Shown here: piece after piece, positions 7,257 to 15,398 of the stretch
Layout of the letters: each line of letters starts with the position of its first letter
Numbering within the stretch: the first letter of the stretch is position 1
Assembly (NCBI RefSeq): GCF_000429465.1
Contig: NZ_AUBX01000015.1
Location: 124,001 to 188,000, forward strand
Length of the DNA: 64,000 nt
Reading direction: 5' to 3'
From: Algoriphagus vanfongensis DSM 17529
Lineage (GTDB): Bacteria; Bacteroidota; Bacteroidia; Cytophagales; Cyclobacteriaceae
Notes under the pieces: model-generated
What the model was told of the DNA's origin: nothing
What the model saw: the letters and a program-made list of their open reading frames with translations, nothing else
Databases searched by the model: none
Position numbers and translations under genes: made by a program

Positions 7257-8738
7257 TTAATATACGGCTTGTTTAAACTCTTGCTCTTCAGGATTTGCCA
7301 GATCGATCCAGTAGCCATTGACGATTGCTACTTTGAGTTCTTCCCCGTCTGAAAGGTAGAAATTAGGTCGTGAGCCGGTTTTCCATCCAGCAGAAAAAGT
7401 ATCCGAGCTTTTCAAAAGCAAAATCGGAAGGTTGTGAAGATCTCCAGCTTCTGCATTTTTCACTTTTACAGCCAAATAGCCTTCTCGGAGCAGTTCATAG
7501 GCTTTTTCGGAACTGATATCCGAAACGCTTTCAAACGTAGTTTCGAAAACCTTCCCTTCTTGATAGGTCAATCCGCTGGCATCCTTTTCTTCAAAACCAA
7601 AATAAACCTGCATGTCTCCCAAATCCACCACGGATCCCGACACAGAATAAGTATCTCCGGCATTGTTTTCATTTCTTCGGATCGCCAGATCCACAGGATA
7701 GGTTTTGCCTTCTATTTCCACATTCATTTCATTGATCTTCAGATCTACCATCTGCAGGTCATTGTCTGGAATAGCAAAATACTGTTCCGTCGTGTATTGC
7801 TCATAACCTTTGGTCGCGATCTGATGCAAAGCATTCAAGATGATCATAAAATTGAGCTTGCGGATATATTGCTTTTCAGGATCGCCGACGTAGCCACCAG
7901 ACTCGATCAGGATCGTACTTGTTCCCCATTTTTGGATATTGTCTCCAAAGGCTCTCGGCTCAAACGAATCATCGTATTTCCCTACTCCACCAGGGATCTC
8001 CTGCTGTAGGACTTTGTCCATCCCTACGATGATCTGCATAGCTTTGGCCCGGACATCATTGACATCCCGCTCGTAGTTGTAGCCCGGTGCCAAAACAGAA
8101 ATCGTCACTTGCTGCGGGGTGTTCACCACATTATAATAAATCTGCTGATCGTGTAGATTGAATCCAAATTCAGGTTCGAATGAATCCCTGGCACCTTTGA
8201 GAATAATCGCCTCAGGAGAAATCTGAGAAATCGCATCTCGATTCAAATCGATATCCAAGGCATTTCTCCGCTGAAATTTATCCGACCCATCCGGGTTGAG
8301 CATGGGGATAAATTTGAGATGCAAATTCTCCTTCAAAAGTGTTCTCAGCTCCTCAAAGTCATCTCCAGTCTTGCCCAAAAAATTAAATAGATCAAACAAA
8401 GCCATGGTCGCAGTACTTTCATTGCCGTGCATCTGGGACCAAAGCATAACTTTGGTAGGGCCATTTCCCCAGTCCAATGAAGAAATGCTTTTTCCCTCTA
8501 CGGACTTGCCCAATTCTGCCACGTCAAAAGTCTCCGAATGCTTCTGTATCAGCGGCTGCAAATCTGCATGCTTAAACCGCCGATGGGTGATCGCAGCTTC
8601 CTGATTTTCCTGATAGGCTTGCTCCAATTGAGCAACTTCCAAAGCGGGAAAATCAGAATCACTTGCTGTTTTACATCCACTTACAAAAACTAAAAACAGC
8701 AAAAACAGGCTAAATTGATTTCTCTTGATTAATTTCAT
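7257..8738 (-). CDS. M14 family zinc carboxypeptidase-like lipoprotein
   Basis: A 493-aa lipoprotein with a signal peptide and a lipobox ending FVSGC (Cys22). The zinc-binding motif HGNES is at residues 104-108 (HxxE). A further region, NLHDQQIYYN near residue 194, supplies the third zinc ligand, and LNPDGSDKFQRRNA and DIDLNRD are classic M14 substrate-binding segments. A probable catalytic Glu lies in ILIESGGYVGD near residue 278. The C-terminal ~190 residues are a non-catalytic beta-rich region. Close M14 relatives act on peptidoglycan or protein peptides at the cell surface; the substrate is unknown here. It is divergent from the dipeptide epimerase gene, which would fit peptide recycling. 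The ATG at 8738 was chosen because the signal peptide begins there, 47 codons inside the open frame. Confidence 0.87.
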   Translation of the reverse strand: MKLIKRNQFSLFLLFLVFVSGCKTASDSDFPALEVAQLEQAYQENQEAAITHRRFKHADLQPLIQKHSETFDVAELGKSVEGKSISSLDWGNGPTKVMLWSQMHGNESTATMALFDLFNFLGKTGDDFEELRTLLKENLHLKFIPMLNPDGSDKFQRRNALDIDLNRDAISQISPEAIILKGARDSFEPEFGFNLHDQQIYYNVVNTPQQVTISVLAPGYNYERDVNDVRAKAMQIIVGMDKVLQQEIPGGVGKYDDSFEPRAFGDNIQKWGTSTILIESGGYVGDPEKQYIRKLNFMIILNALHQIATKGYEQYTTEQYFAIPDNDLQMVDLKINEMNVEIEGKTYPVDLAIRRNENNAGDTYSVSGSVVDLGDMQVYFGFEEKDASGLTYQEGKVFETTFESVSDISSEKAYELLREGYLAVKVKNAEAGDLHNLPILLLKSSDTFSAGWKTGSRPNFYLSDGEELKVAIVNGYWIDLANPEEQEFKQAVY

Positions 8739-8819
8739 GCTTTCAAATGATGGTGAAATAAAACTAGACAAAACTCTACAATTTCTCCTGATTCTGAGCA
8801 AAAAAGCTAAAATCAAGCC

Positions 8820-9830
8820 ATGAAACTCTCCTATCAAGTCCACGACCTTCCACTCAAGCATACTTTCACGATTGCCCATCAGAGCCGCGATGTGCAGGAT
8901 ACCCTGATCGTCAAACTCGAAGATGCAGGTTTTTACGGTTTGGGTGAATCCACGACCAATCCATTTTATGGAATGACCATCGAAAACATGCAGGCTGTTT
9001 TGGAAGATTTTCGCCCACTAGTAGAAAGTGGAAACTGGGAGAGTCCTGAGGAATTATGGGCTTTGGGCAAAGACATTTTTAAAAATAATCCCTTTGCACA
9101 ATGTGCCTTGGATCTGGCTGCATGGGATTTATTCACCAAGAAGAAAGGACTCAAACTCTACGAATACCTCCAACTCGATCCAAAGGATATCCCTACGACC
9201 AATTTCACTGTGGGAATCGATACCATCGAAAAAATGGTGCAAAAGATGAAAGAAGTGGATTGGCCGATTTATAAAATCAAATTGGGAACGCATGAGGATT
9301 TGGCGATCGTCAAGGAGCTGAGAAAGCATACCGATGCAATTTTCCGAATCGATGCCAATTGCGCTTGGTCTGCAGAAGAAGCCATTTGTAATTCGGAGGA
9401 ATTGGCAAAACTGGGCGTGGAATTCATGGAGCAGCCTTTGGGAAAAGATGATTTGGAGGGAATGAAGGAAGTTTACAAGCATTCCAAACTTCCTGTCATG
9501 GCTGATGAAAGCTGCATCGTCGAGTCAGACGTCAAAAAATGCCATGGCCTATTTCATGCTATCAATGTAAAACTTGTCAAAGCTGGCGGAATCACCCCGG
9601 GACTGAGAATGATCCACGAGGCCAAAAAACTGGGAATGAAAACCATGGTGGGCTGCATGACCGAGTCCTCTGTAGGAATCTCAGCCATCGCACATATCGC
9701 TCCGCTGCTAGACTATGTGGATATGGATGGAGCGATGCTCCTATCCAAAGACCCTGCAAGAGGAGTGACAATCACTCCTGAGAAAGTCACTTTCCCAGAC
9801 CGCGCCGGAATAGGAGCCGAATTGGTCTGA
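8820..9830 (+). CDS. Dipeptide epimerase (L-Ala-D/L-Glu epimerase type, enolase superfamily)
   Basis: A 336-aa enolase-superfamily enzyme that epimerises the second residue of dipeptides, in many bacteria L-Ala-D-Glu released from peptidoglycan. The acid/base Lys pair is in YKIKLG (~151-153). Metal ligands are Asp in RIDANCAW, Glu in EQPLG and Asp in MADESC. The second base Lys is in NVKLVKAGG. The N-terminal capping domain (QVHDLPLKHTFTIAHQSRD) and C-terminal GCMTESSVGISA are typical. The gene begins 81 bp from the divergent M14 peptidase gene, which fits murein-peptide recycling. Exact dipeptide specificity varies within this family and cannot be read from the sequence. Confidence 0.88.
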   Translation: MKLSYQVHDLPLKHTFTIAHQSRDVQDTLIVKLEDAGFYGLGESTTNPFYGMTIENMQAVLEDFRPLVESGNWESPEELWALGKDIFKNNPFAQCALDLAAWDLFTKKKGLKLYEYLQLDPKDIPTTNFTVGIDTIEKMVQKMKEVDWPIYKIKLGTHEDLAIVKELRKHTDAIFRIDANCAWSAEEAICNSEELAKLGVEFMEQPLGKDDLEGMKEVYKHSKLPVMADESCIVESDVKKCHGLFHAINVKLVKAGGITPGLRMIHEAKKLGMKTMVGCMTESSVGISAIAHIAPLLDYVDMDGAMLLSKDPARGVTITPEKVTFPDRAGIGAELV

Positions 9831-9854
9831 ATGATTGCTTTGACTTAAAGTCTG

Positions 9855-9887
9855 AACACTCCAAGGGTTTTGAACCCTTGGAGTGTT
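9855..9887. repeat. 33-bp palindromic repeat, copy A (also a likely terminator)
   Basis: A perfect 15-bp inverted repeat: stem AACACTCCAAGGGTT at 9855-9869, loop TTG, complementary arm 9873-9887. TTTTG follows on the plus strand, so it may terminate the epimerase transcript. It shares stem length, loop size and nearly all bases with the copy inside the GT2 gene at 41000-41032. Confidence 0.85.
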
Positions 9888-9904
9888 TTGTTTTCCAGGT
9901 AAAA

Positions 9905-9933
9905 CAAAAAAACCGTGAGCAAAACTCACGGTT
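9905..9933 (-). terminator. Rho-independent terminator of the two-component operon
   Basis: AACCGTGAG (9911-9919) and CTCACGGTT (9925-9933) form a 9-bp stem. On the minus strand it is followed by a T run (the A-rich 9905-9912), so it ends the response-regulator transcript. Confidence 0.85.
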
Positions 9934-9953
9934 TGGAAGGGAAATAAGATGAA

Positions 9954-10649
9954 TTAAGAATCCCCTACAATTAATTTGAAGCCTTCTCCATGCACAGTGA
10001 TGATCTGCACCTTGGGATCGTCTTTCAGTATTTTTCGGATCTTGCTCAGATAGACATCCATGCTTCGAGCATTGAAATAGCTGTCGTCACCCCAGATTTG
10101 CTTCAGTGCATGGCTTCTGTTTACGAGCTTGTTCATCTCAGCCGCCAAGATTCTCAGCAATTCATTTTCTTTGGAGGTCAGTTTATGTTTGCCTTTGGGC
10201 CCATCCAATGTCTGCTCGTCATAGTGAAGTTCGAAGTCTCCGAATTTGTAGACTTTAAGCTGCGTTACTTCTTGGGATTTCTGTGTTCTGCGCAAAATCG
10301 CCGTCACTCTCAGAAGCAGCTCTTCCATGCTAAATGGCTTGGTAATGTAGTCGTCCGCTCCGATTTTAAGACCTTCTATGATATCGTCTTTTTGATTTTT
10401 GGCAGTGAGAAAAAGTATAGGTAGATCGTCCTGTACCTTTTTGATTTCTTTGGCAAGCGTAAAACCATCCTTTTTAGGCATCATGATATCCATAAGACAA
10501 AGATCATATTTGTCCTTTTTGAACTTGTTCCAGCCTTCTTCGCCGTCTCTGCAGAGAGTGGGTTCGTAGCCTTTCATTTCCAAGTATTCCTTGAGGATAT
10601 CACCCAAGTTTGGGTCGTCTTCCACTACCAATAGTTTCGCTTTGCTCAT
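9954..10649 (-). CDS. OmpR/PhoB-family response regulator
   Basis: A 231-aa DNA-binding response regulator. The receiver domain spans residues 1-120, with acidic residues in VVEDDPN, phospho-acceptor Asp54 in LCLMDIMMPKKDG and the conserved Lys104 in YITKPF. A winged-helix effector domain covers ~130-231, with GKHKLTSKENELLRIL and ARSMDVYLSKIRKIL recognition-helix features. It overlaps the upstream histidine kinase stop codon by 4 nt (ATGA), so the pair is translationally coupled and should function together. A strong terminator follows. The stimulus and target genes are unknown. This kinase/regulator type (with the MSKAKLLVVEDDPNLG start) is common in Cytophagales. Confidence 0.93.
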   Translation of the reverse strand: MSKAKLLVVEDDPNLGDILKEYLEMKGYEPTLCRDGEEGWNKFKKDKYDLCLMDIMMPKKDGFTLAKEIKKVQDDLPILFLTAKNQKDDIIEGLKIGADDYITKPFSMEELLLRVTAILRRTQKSQEVTQLKVYKFGDFELHYDEQTLDGPKGKHKLTSKENELLRILAAEMNKLVNRSHALKQIWGDDSYFNARSMDVYLSKIRKILKDDPKVQIITVHGEGFKLIVGDS

Positions 10650-12361
10650 TGTTTTTTGGGTAGATTTATGGTAAAAGTACTTCCTTTTCCAAGTTCACTC
10701 TGAACTGAAATACCTCCTTTATGTGCTTCCAGCATGGTTTTCACATAGGAAAGTCCCAATCCAAAACCTTTGACATCGTGGATGTTTCCGGTCGGAACCC
10801 GGTAGAATTTATCAAATATTTTTCGTTGTGCGTCTTTGCTCATGCCGATTCCCTGATCCGAGATCGTGACATATACCTGATCAGAATCTTCCCAAGCCCT
10901 GATTTTGATCTCAGGACTTTCGGGTGAGTACTTGTTGGCATTATCCAAAAGATTATTGAAAATATGGGTCAAATGAAACAGATCCCCTTGGACTTTACCG
11001 GCGTTCATCTCATTTTCCAACGCTATACTTCCTTCTCTTTTCTCCACTTGCAGTGAAATATGGTCGACAGTTTCTTCCAATAGTTCCGAAATACTGACTT
11101 CTTCTATTTTTAATTTAAAATCTTTTTTGTCCAATGCCGCAGCTTGAAGGACATTTTCGACCTGTGCGACAAGCCGCTTGTTCTCATCTTTGATGATTCC
11201 CAAATATCTTGCCCGAAATTTATCCTGGGAGGAAAGCTCCGGATCCTGCAGGGCCTCCACCGCAAGACTCACCGTAGCCAAAGGCGTCTTGAATTCGTGA
11301 GTCATGTTATTGATAAAATCGTTTTTGGTATCAGAAAGTGCCTTTTGCTTGAAGATAACCCGAATCGCATAGATAAAACACCAAATGATCACTGCAATAA
11401 ATAGGATAGAAGAGGAAACGGGAAGCCACACTTGGCGAATCACATGTTTGTTTTTATCCGGAAAGAAGATAAAGAGATAGTTTTCTTTGCCTCCAAAGAT
11501 GTCATTGGGAAATAACTTGGCCTGGACACCATACTGGACTAAGCGAAATGGTTCATTCACCTGACCTATCGGCATCAGCAAGCCATCATCCTTCAGCAAT
11601 CCCAACTCAAAATCTTCGAATATCCCACGCTCCAACAGATGGTTTTTGACCAATTTGCGAACCTGAGCGGTATCCATTCGATCCAGAATAGCCCGTTGAC
11701 CAGCGCCTAATTCTTCCCAGGTTCTATTAATGAGGTCGATTTTTAAATTGGTCTTTTTGATCTTTTCCAGCGCATCTTCTGATATATTGATTTCATGATC
11801 AAACGCCTGATTCAGAGTAGGCGGAGCAGGCCGGAGATCGTAGACTTCCACCTGGCTAAGGTACTGCAGCTGGCGCTCTTTTTCTTCCAGCAAGATTGCC
11901 ATTTCATCCGGTGTAAATATTTTGGATGCAACTTCCGGCGTCATCCGAGTAAAGAAAACTTCCAGCTCCTGCAATTCTCCAATATTGATTCCCCTACTTT
12001 CCAGCATTCTGCGAAAGGTCGCGCTGACCTCAGGCACTTGCGCTATATTCAGCGTATCAACGATTGATGGCCCTCTGCCGAATCTGGGTCTAGGCCTGAT
12101 TTCAAAATCAATCGGGTCGATTTTCTCAAATAAGGAATCCTGAAAAGCAGGATCCTGTATCAAATGCCCTAATAGCAAATCAGTTGTTTCGCCTTTTTCT
12201 AGCTGATCAGCTGTGCCGGCCAAAGCCTGGTACACATCCTGATCAAATCTCTCCTGATTGATACTGATCGCATTTTTCACCCAGTAGTATTGGAAACCTA
12301 TCAGACCGAAGCTGGCTAGGGACATTAATACGATAATCAGGGTGATTTTACTTTTAGACAT
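10646..12361 (-). CDS. Sensor histidine kinase (HisKA/HATPase, two membrane spans)
   Basis: A 571-aa membrane histidine kinase. TM1 is at ~7-29 and TM2 at ~312-333, enclosing a ~280-residue periplasmic sensor region rich in charged helices with no recognised domain. The HisKA motif NNMTHEFKTPLATV places the phospho-acceptor His near residue 355. HATPase boxes are NNLLDNANKYSPE (N), ISDQGIGMS (G1) and GFGLGLSYVKTM (G2). It is coupled to the OmpR-type regulator by a 4-nt overlap. The large extracytoplasmic domain suggests it senses an envelope signal, but the ligand is unknown. A perfect -7 box ends 4 nt before the ATG at 12361, which predicts a leaderless mRNA. Confidence 0.93.
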   Translation of the reverse strand: MSKSKITLIIVLMSLASFGLIGFQYYWVKNAISINQERFDQDVYQALAGTADQLEKGETTDLLLGHLIQDPAFQDSLFEKIDPIDFEIRPRPRFGRGPSIVDTLNIAQVPEVSATFRRMLESRGINIGELQELEVFFTRMTPEVASKIFTPDEMAILLEEKERQLQYLSQVEVYDLRPAPPTLNQAFDHEINISEDALEKIKKTNLKIDLINRTWEELGAGQRAILDRMDTAQVRKLVKNHLLERGIFEDFELGLLKDDGLLMPIGQVNEPFRLVQYGVQAKLFPNDIFGGKENYLFIFFPDKNKHVIRQVWLPVSSSILFIAVIIWCFIYAIRVIFKQKALSDTKNDFINNMTHEFKTPLATVSLAVEALQDPELSSQDKFRARYLGIIKDENKRLVAQVENVLQAAALDKKDFKLKIEEVSISELLEETVDHISLQVEKREGSIALENEMNAGKVQGDLFHLTHIFNNLLDNANKYSPESPEIKIRAWEDSDQVYVTISDQGIGMSKDAQRKIFDKFYRVPTGNIHDVKGFGLGLSYVKTMLEAHKGGISVQSELGKGSTFTINLPKKQ

Positions 12362-12365
12362 GGTG

Positions 12366-12373
12366 CAAATTTA
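12366..12373 (-). promoter_or_regulatory. -7 box TAAATTTG 4 nt before the histidine kinase ATG (leaderless candidate)
   Basis: On the minus strand the box reads TAAATTTG and ends at 12366; the ATG begins at 12361. No TTG is found at the standard -33 distance. Confidence 0.5.
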
Positions 12374-12527
12374 AAGGCTTTGTCAGGCCATAGACCTAGC
12401 TTAACAATCTTTAACGGGCTGAGCAAAAGGCATTTTAAAGACCCTGAGTGTCTAAAATGTTCTCTTTCTGCCCGACAATCCGAGGGGAAAAGATAGCTCC
12501 AAATTCTTCATTCCGGGGCTATTTCTC

Positions 12528-12535
12528 TATCTTTG
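12528..12535 (+). promoter_or_regulatory. -7 box TATCTTTG upstream of lysA
   Basis: A perfect TAnnTTTG box lies 17 nt before the lysA ATG. It supports the ATG at 12553 over an in-frame start 35 codons upstream, because that start would precede the promoter. Confidence 0.5.
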
Positions 12536-12552
12536 AGCGCAAATTTCGAACC

Positions 12553-13785
12553 ATGTCAAGCATATTCAAGCCTACAGAAATCCAAGGAGTTTCGTTTCAA
12601 TCCATTTGCCAGGAATTTGGCACACCAGTCTATGTCTACGATGGAGAAAAGATCACCAATCAGGTGAAATCCATCCAGTCAGCTTTTGGCGAGATACCGT
12701 TGAAAATCAAATACGCCACCAAAGCTTTGTCTAATATCAATATTCTCAAATTGATCAAAAAAGCCGGTGCGGGAATCGATGCAGTCTCCATCGAGGAAGT
12801 GAGACTGGGTATGATGGCGGGTTTTCAAACAGACGAAATCATGTACACTCCCAGTGGAGTGAGCTTTGAGGAAATAGAAGAAGCTGTGGAATTGGGCGTC
12901 ATGGTCAATCTGGACAGCATACCATTGATGCGTCAGTTTGGAGAAAAATACGGATCCTCCGTACCAGCATGCATCCGTATCAATCCGCACATCCTTGCAG
13001 GTGGCAATCTCAAAATTTCGACTGGACACAAAGCCAGTAAATTTGGAATTTCGATTTCACTACTGGACGAAATCCTGACCGTGATTAAAGAAAAAGACCT
13101 GAACATCGTTGGTCTACATATCCACACTGGATCGGATATTTTGGACGCAGAGATTTTCCTCAAAGGCGCCAACGTGCTGTTTGAAGCAGCACAAAACTTT
13201 CCAAACCTCAAGTTTATCGACTGCGGAGGTGGGTTCAAAGTAGCATACAAAGCCGGTGATCCGTCTACTGATATCCAAGAAGTAGGCGAGAAAGTCAGCG
13301 CTGCATTCCGGTCCTTTTGTGATCGATATGGTAGACAACTGGAGCTATGGCTTGAGCCGGGCAAATTTCTAGTGAGTGAAAGTGGATTTCTACTTGTCAA
13401 AGCAAACGTGGTCAAAGCATCCAGTGAGATCACTTTTGTAGGGGTGGACACAGGCCTCAACCATCTGATTCGTCCTATGATGTATGATGCCTATCATGAC
13501 GTGTATGCACTCAACGATCCAGAAGGGGAATCCGAGCAATACAATGTCGTCGGCTACATCTGCGAAACAGACACTATCGCAGCAGAAAGAAAACTGGGTA
13601 AGGTCTCTGCGGGAGATATTCTGGTCATCAAGAATGCTGGAGCCTATGGGTTCAGCATGGCGTCCAATTACAATTCCAGACTGAGACCAGCAGAAGTTCT
13701 GGTTTGGAATGGCAAAGCTCAGCTGATCCGAAAAAGAGAAGAATTTGAAGATTTAATCAAAAACCAAGTGGTTTTGGATCTATAA
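12553..13785 (+). CDS. lysA: Diaminopimelate decarboxylase
   Basis: LysA (410 aa) decarboxylates meso-diaminopimelate to L-lysine using PLP. The PLP-binding Lys57 lies in IKYATKALSN, with the N-terminal barrel motif FGTPVYVYDGEKI. Other family motifs are GLHIHTGSDI (~185), the glycine-rich phosphate-binding IDCGGGF (~222), EPGKFLVSESG and the second-subunit motif GYICETDT, where the Cys is catalytic. The ATG at 12553 (MSSIFKPTEIQG) fits family length. It is not linked to other lysine genes here; aspartokinase is 8 kb away. A related arginine/ornithine decarboxylase is unlikely given the motif set. Confidence 0.93.
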   Translation: MSSIFKPTEIQGVSFQSICQEFGTPVYVYDGEKITNQVKSIQSAFGEIPLKIKYATKALSNINILKLIKKAGAGIDAVSIEEVRLGMMAGFQTDEIMYTPSGVSFEEIEEAVELGVMVNLDSIPLMRQFGEKYGSSVPACIRINPHILAGGNLKISTGHKASKFGISISLLDEILTVIKEKDLNIVGLHIHTGSDILDAEIFLKGANVLFEAAQNFPNLKFIDCGGGFKVAYKAGDPSTDIQEVGEKVSAAFRSFCDRYGRQLELWLEPGKFLVSESGFLLVKANVVKASSEITFVGVDTGLNHLIRPMMYDAYHDVYALNDPEGESEQYNVVGYICETDTIAAERKLGKVSAGDILVIKNAGAYGFSMASNYNSRLRPAEVLVWNGKAQLIRKREEFEDLIKNQVVLDL

Positions 13786-13803
13786 AAAAGGAATAAATAC
13801 TAC

Positions 13804-13847
13804 GGGTGGCTTTGGTATAGTTATTGAGTACCATAGCAAAGCCATCC
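13804..13847. other. Long imperfect stem-loop after lysA
   Basis: GGGTGGCTTTGGTA (13804-13817) can pair with TAC (13829-13831) plus CAAAGCCATCC (13837-13847), leaving a 5-nt bulge and an 11-nt loop. There is no T-run on either side, so it is not a standard terminator. It could be an RNA processing element or a decayed palindromic repeat. Confidence 0.45.
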
Positions 13848-13972
13848 TCAATCTGGGATAGGCCATTTATATTCAGAGGTCTGAAACATTCCATGATTGA
13901 TCGCCCCAATCATAAGCCCTAGAAGTTTCATAACCTTAAAGAGTCCTAGTTCCCCCTTCAAGGAATGCTAGC

Positions 13973-13980
13973 TACCTTTG
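13973..13980 (+). promoter_or_regulatory. -7 box TACCTTTG upstream of the first PorP/SprF gene
   Basis: A perfect TAnnTTTG box ends 21 nt before the ATG at 14002. No clear -33 TTG is seen. Confidence 0.45.
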
Positions 13981-14001
13981 TTGGGGAGTTGGGGAATCAG
14001 T

Positions 14002-15036
14002 ATGAAAAAAGGAATTTTACTATGTATTCTTATTTCCTTCGGGGCGTACTTTTCTTCAGTCGCTCAGGATGTACAGTATTCCCAATTCTATGCTGCCCCT
14101 CTGTATCTCAACCCGGCCCTGACCGGCGCCTCTGAGCTTACCCGTATCGGCGTCAACTATCGAAATCAATGGCCAGGTCTTGACCAGAACTTCAACTCTT
14201 ATTCTTTCTATATCGATCACTATATTTTCGATTACAACAGTGGGATAGGTTTGATCTTCAATGGCAATCAAGAGAGCATGGCCAATCTTTCCACCAATGA
14301 AATTGGGCTTTCCTATGCCTACAAACTGCAATTGGGCGAAGAGACATTCTTTCGTCTCGGTGGTCAGGCCAGCTACATGCAGCGTGACGCTTTCTTTTCA
14401 GACTTAGTCTTTGGGACGCAGATCGATATCATCAATGGTACAGTCGGAGGGATCACGGACGAACTGGATGGGATTCCGATCGACAGCCGCTATAGTTTCT
14501 TTGACTTTGCTGTGGGCGGGATGTTTTACACCAAAAACATCTGGCTGGGTGCTTCGGCACATCACCTAAGCGAACCCAATGTTTCTTTTGTAGAAGGACA
14601 AATATCCACCTTGCCGATGAAGCTATCAGCACAAGGAGGTGTCAAATTTGACTTGACAGGTGGCAAAAGAGATTACTTTACTCACGCCTATCAGGAAAGA
14701 GCGATTTCATTTGCTTTCAATTACAAACAGCAGGATCCGTTCAATCAGTTGGACATCGGAACACAGCTTTATCTAGACCCCCTAGTACTGGGGCTTTGGT
14801 ATCGCGGCTTGCCGACCAAAAACTCCCTGCCCAATAATGAGTCTGTCATTGCGTTGGTCGGAGTGTCTCTGCCAAGTGGCCTGGACATCGGTTATTCTTA
14901 TGATGTCACAGTCTCCAAACTGGGCCAAAAAAACTCCGGGGGCGCCCATGAGATCTCCATTACCTACCGGTTTTTGTGGGGAGATCCCAAAAACAGAAAC
15001 CTCAGATCGAGAATTATCCCATGTTTTAGATACTGA
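14002..15036 (+). CDS. PorP/SprF family type IX secretion membrane protein (copy 1)
   Basis: A 344-aa outer-membrane beta-barrel protein with a signal peptide ending near residue 22 (SVAQ). The hallmark N-terminus of mature PorP/SprF proteins follows: QDVQYSQFYAAPLYLNPALTG. Conserved blocks include YRNQWPGLD, IDHYIFDYNSGIGLIFN, GGQASYMQRDAFF, WLGASAHHLSEPN and the C-terminal GLDIGYSYDVT...GGAHEISITYRF. SprF in Flavobacterium is needed for secretion and surface attachment of SprB, and type B-sorted T9SS cargo often has its own adjacent PorP/SprF partner. The cargo candidate is the next gene. A second paralogue follows that gene at 17487. A terminator follows this copy, so it is probably a separate transcript. 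Confidence 0.92.
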   Translation: MKKGILLCILISFGAYFSSVAQDVQYSQFYAAPLYLNPALTGASELTRIGVNYRNQWPGLDQNFNSYSFYIDHYIFDYNSGIGLIFNGNQESMANLSTNEIGLSYAYKLQLGEETFFRLGGQASYMQRDAFFSDLVFGTQIDIINGTVGGITDELDGIPIDSRYSFFDFAVGGMFYTKNIWLGASAHHLSEPNVSFVEGQISTLPMKLSAQGGVKFDLTGGKRDYFTHAYQERAISFAFNYKQQDPFNQLDIGTQLYLDPLVLGLWYRGLPTKNSLPNNESVIALVGVSLPSGLDIGYSYDVTVSKLGQKNSGGAHEISITYRFLWGDPKNRNLRSRIIPCFRY

Positions 15037-15398
15037 TTCTTAGATCTTTTCCTTTTTTTTCAAAAAACTTGAAAAAATCTAAAAAAATTTTTGAGGCCTG
15101 ACTTTCAGGCCTTTTTCATTTTGTATCCTAAAAAAAGCTTCATTTCACAATTTTTTTGGAAATGGTAATTTTTTGGGAAAAATGAAACTTTTCAAAGCTA
15201 CTTGCTAGCACCATCCTGACTTTGTAAATGCTTGGAAATTAGAACTTTTATCCTCTATTTTCAAAAAAGTCACCCAAAATTAGAATATCATTTTGTTGTA
15301 GACGAGATACAAAAAATAATATTCTAAAAAACGAAATACACAAAATAAGGTCTATAAGGCAAATTTTACCCAACAAAATCCGGTAGATACTCAGCAGA
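15037..15398. other. AT-rich intergenic region before the SprB-like gene
   Basis: These 362 bp hold the terminator of the first PorP/SprF gene and then about 280 bp of very A/T-rich sequence with many A- and T-runs. A 68-codon minus-strand frame overlaps the start of the next gene and has no recognisable product. No perfect TAnnTTTG box was found near the SprB-like start. The tract may hold a diverged promoter. Confidence 0.6.
15094..15117 (+). terminator. Rho-independent terminator after PorP/SprF copy 1
   Basis: AGGCCTGA (15094-15101), loop CTT, TCAGGCCT (15105-15112), then TTTTT. Confidence 0.85.
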
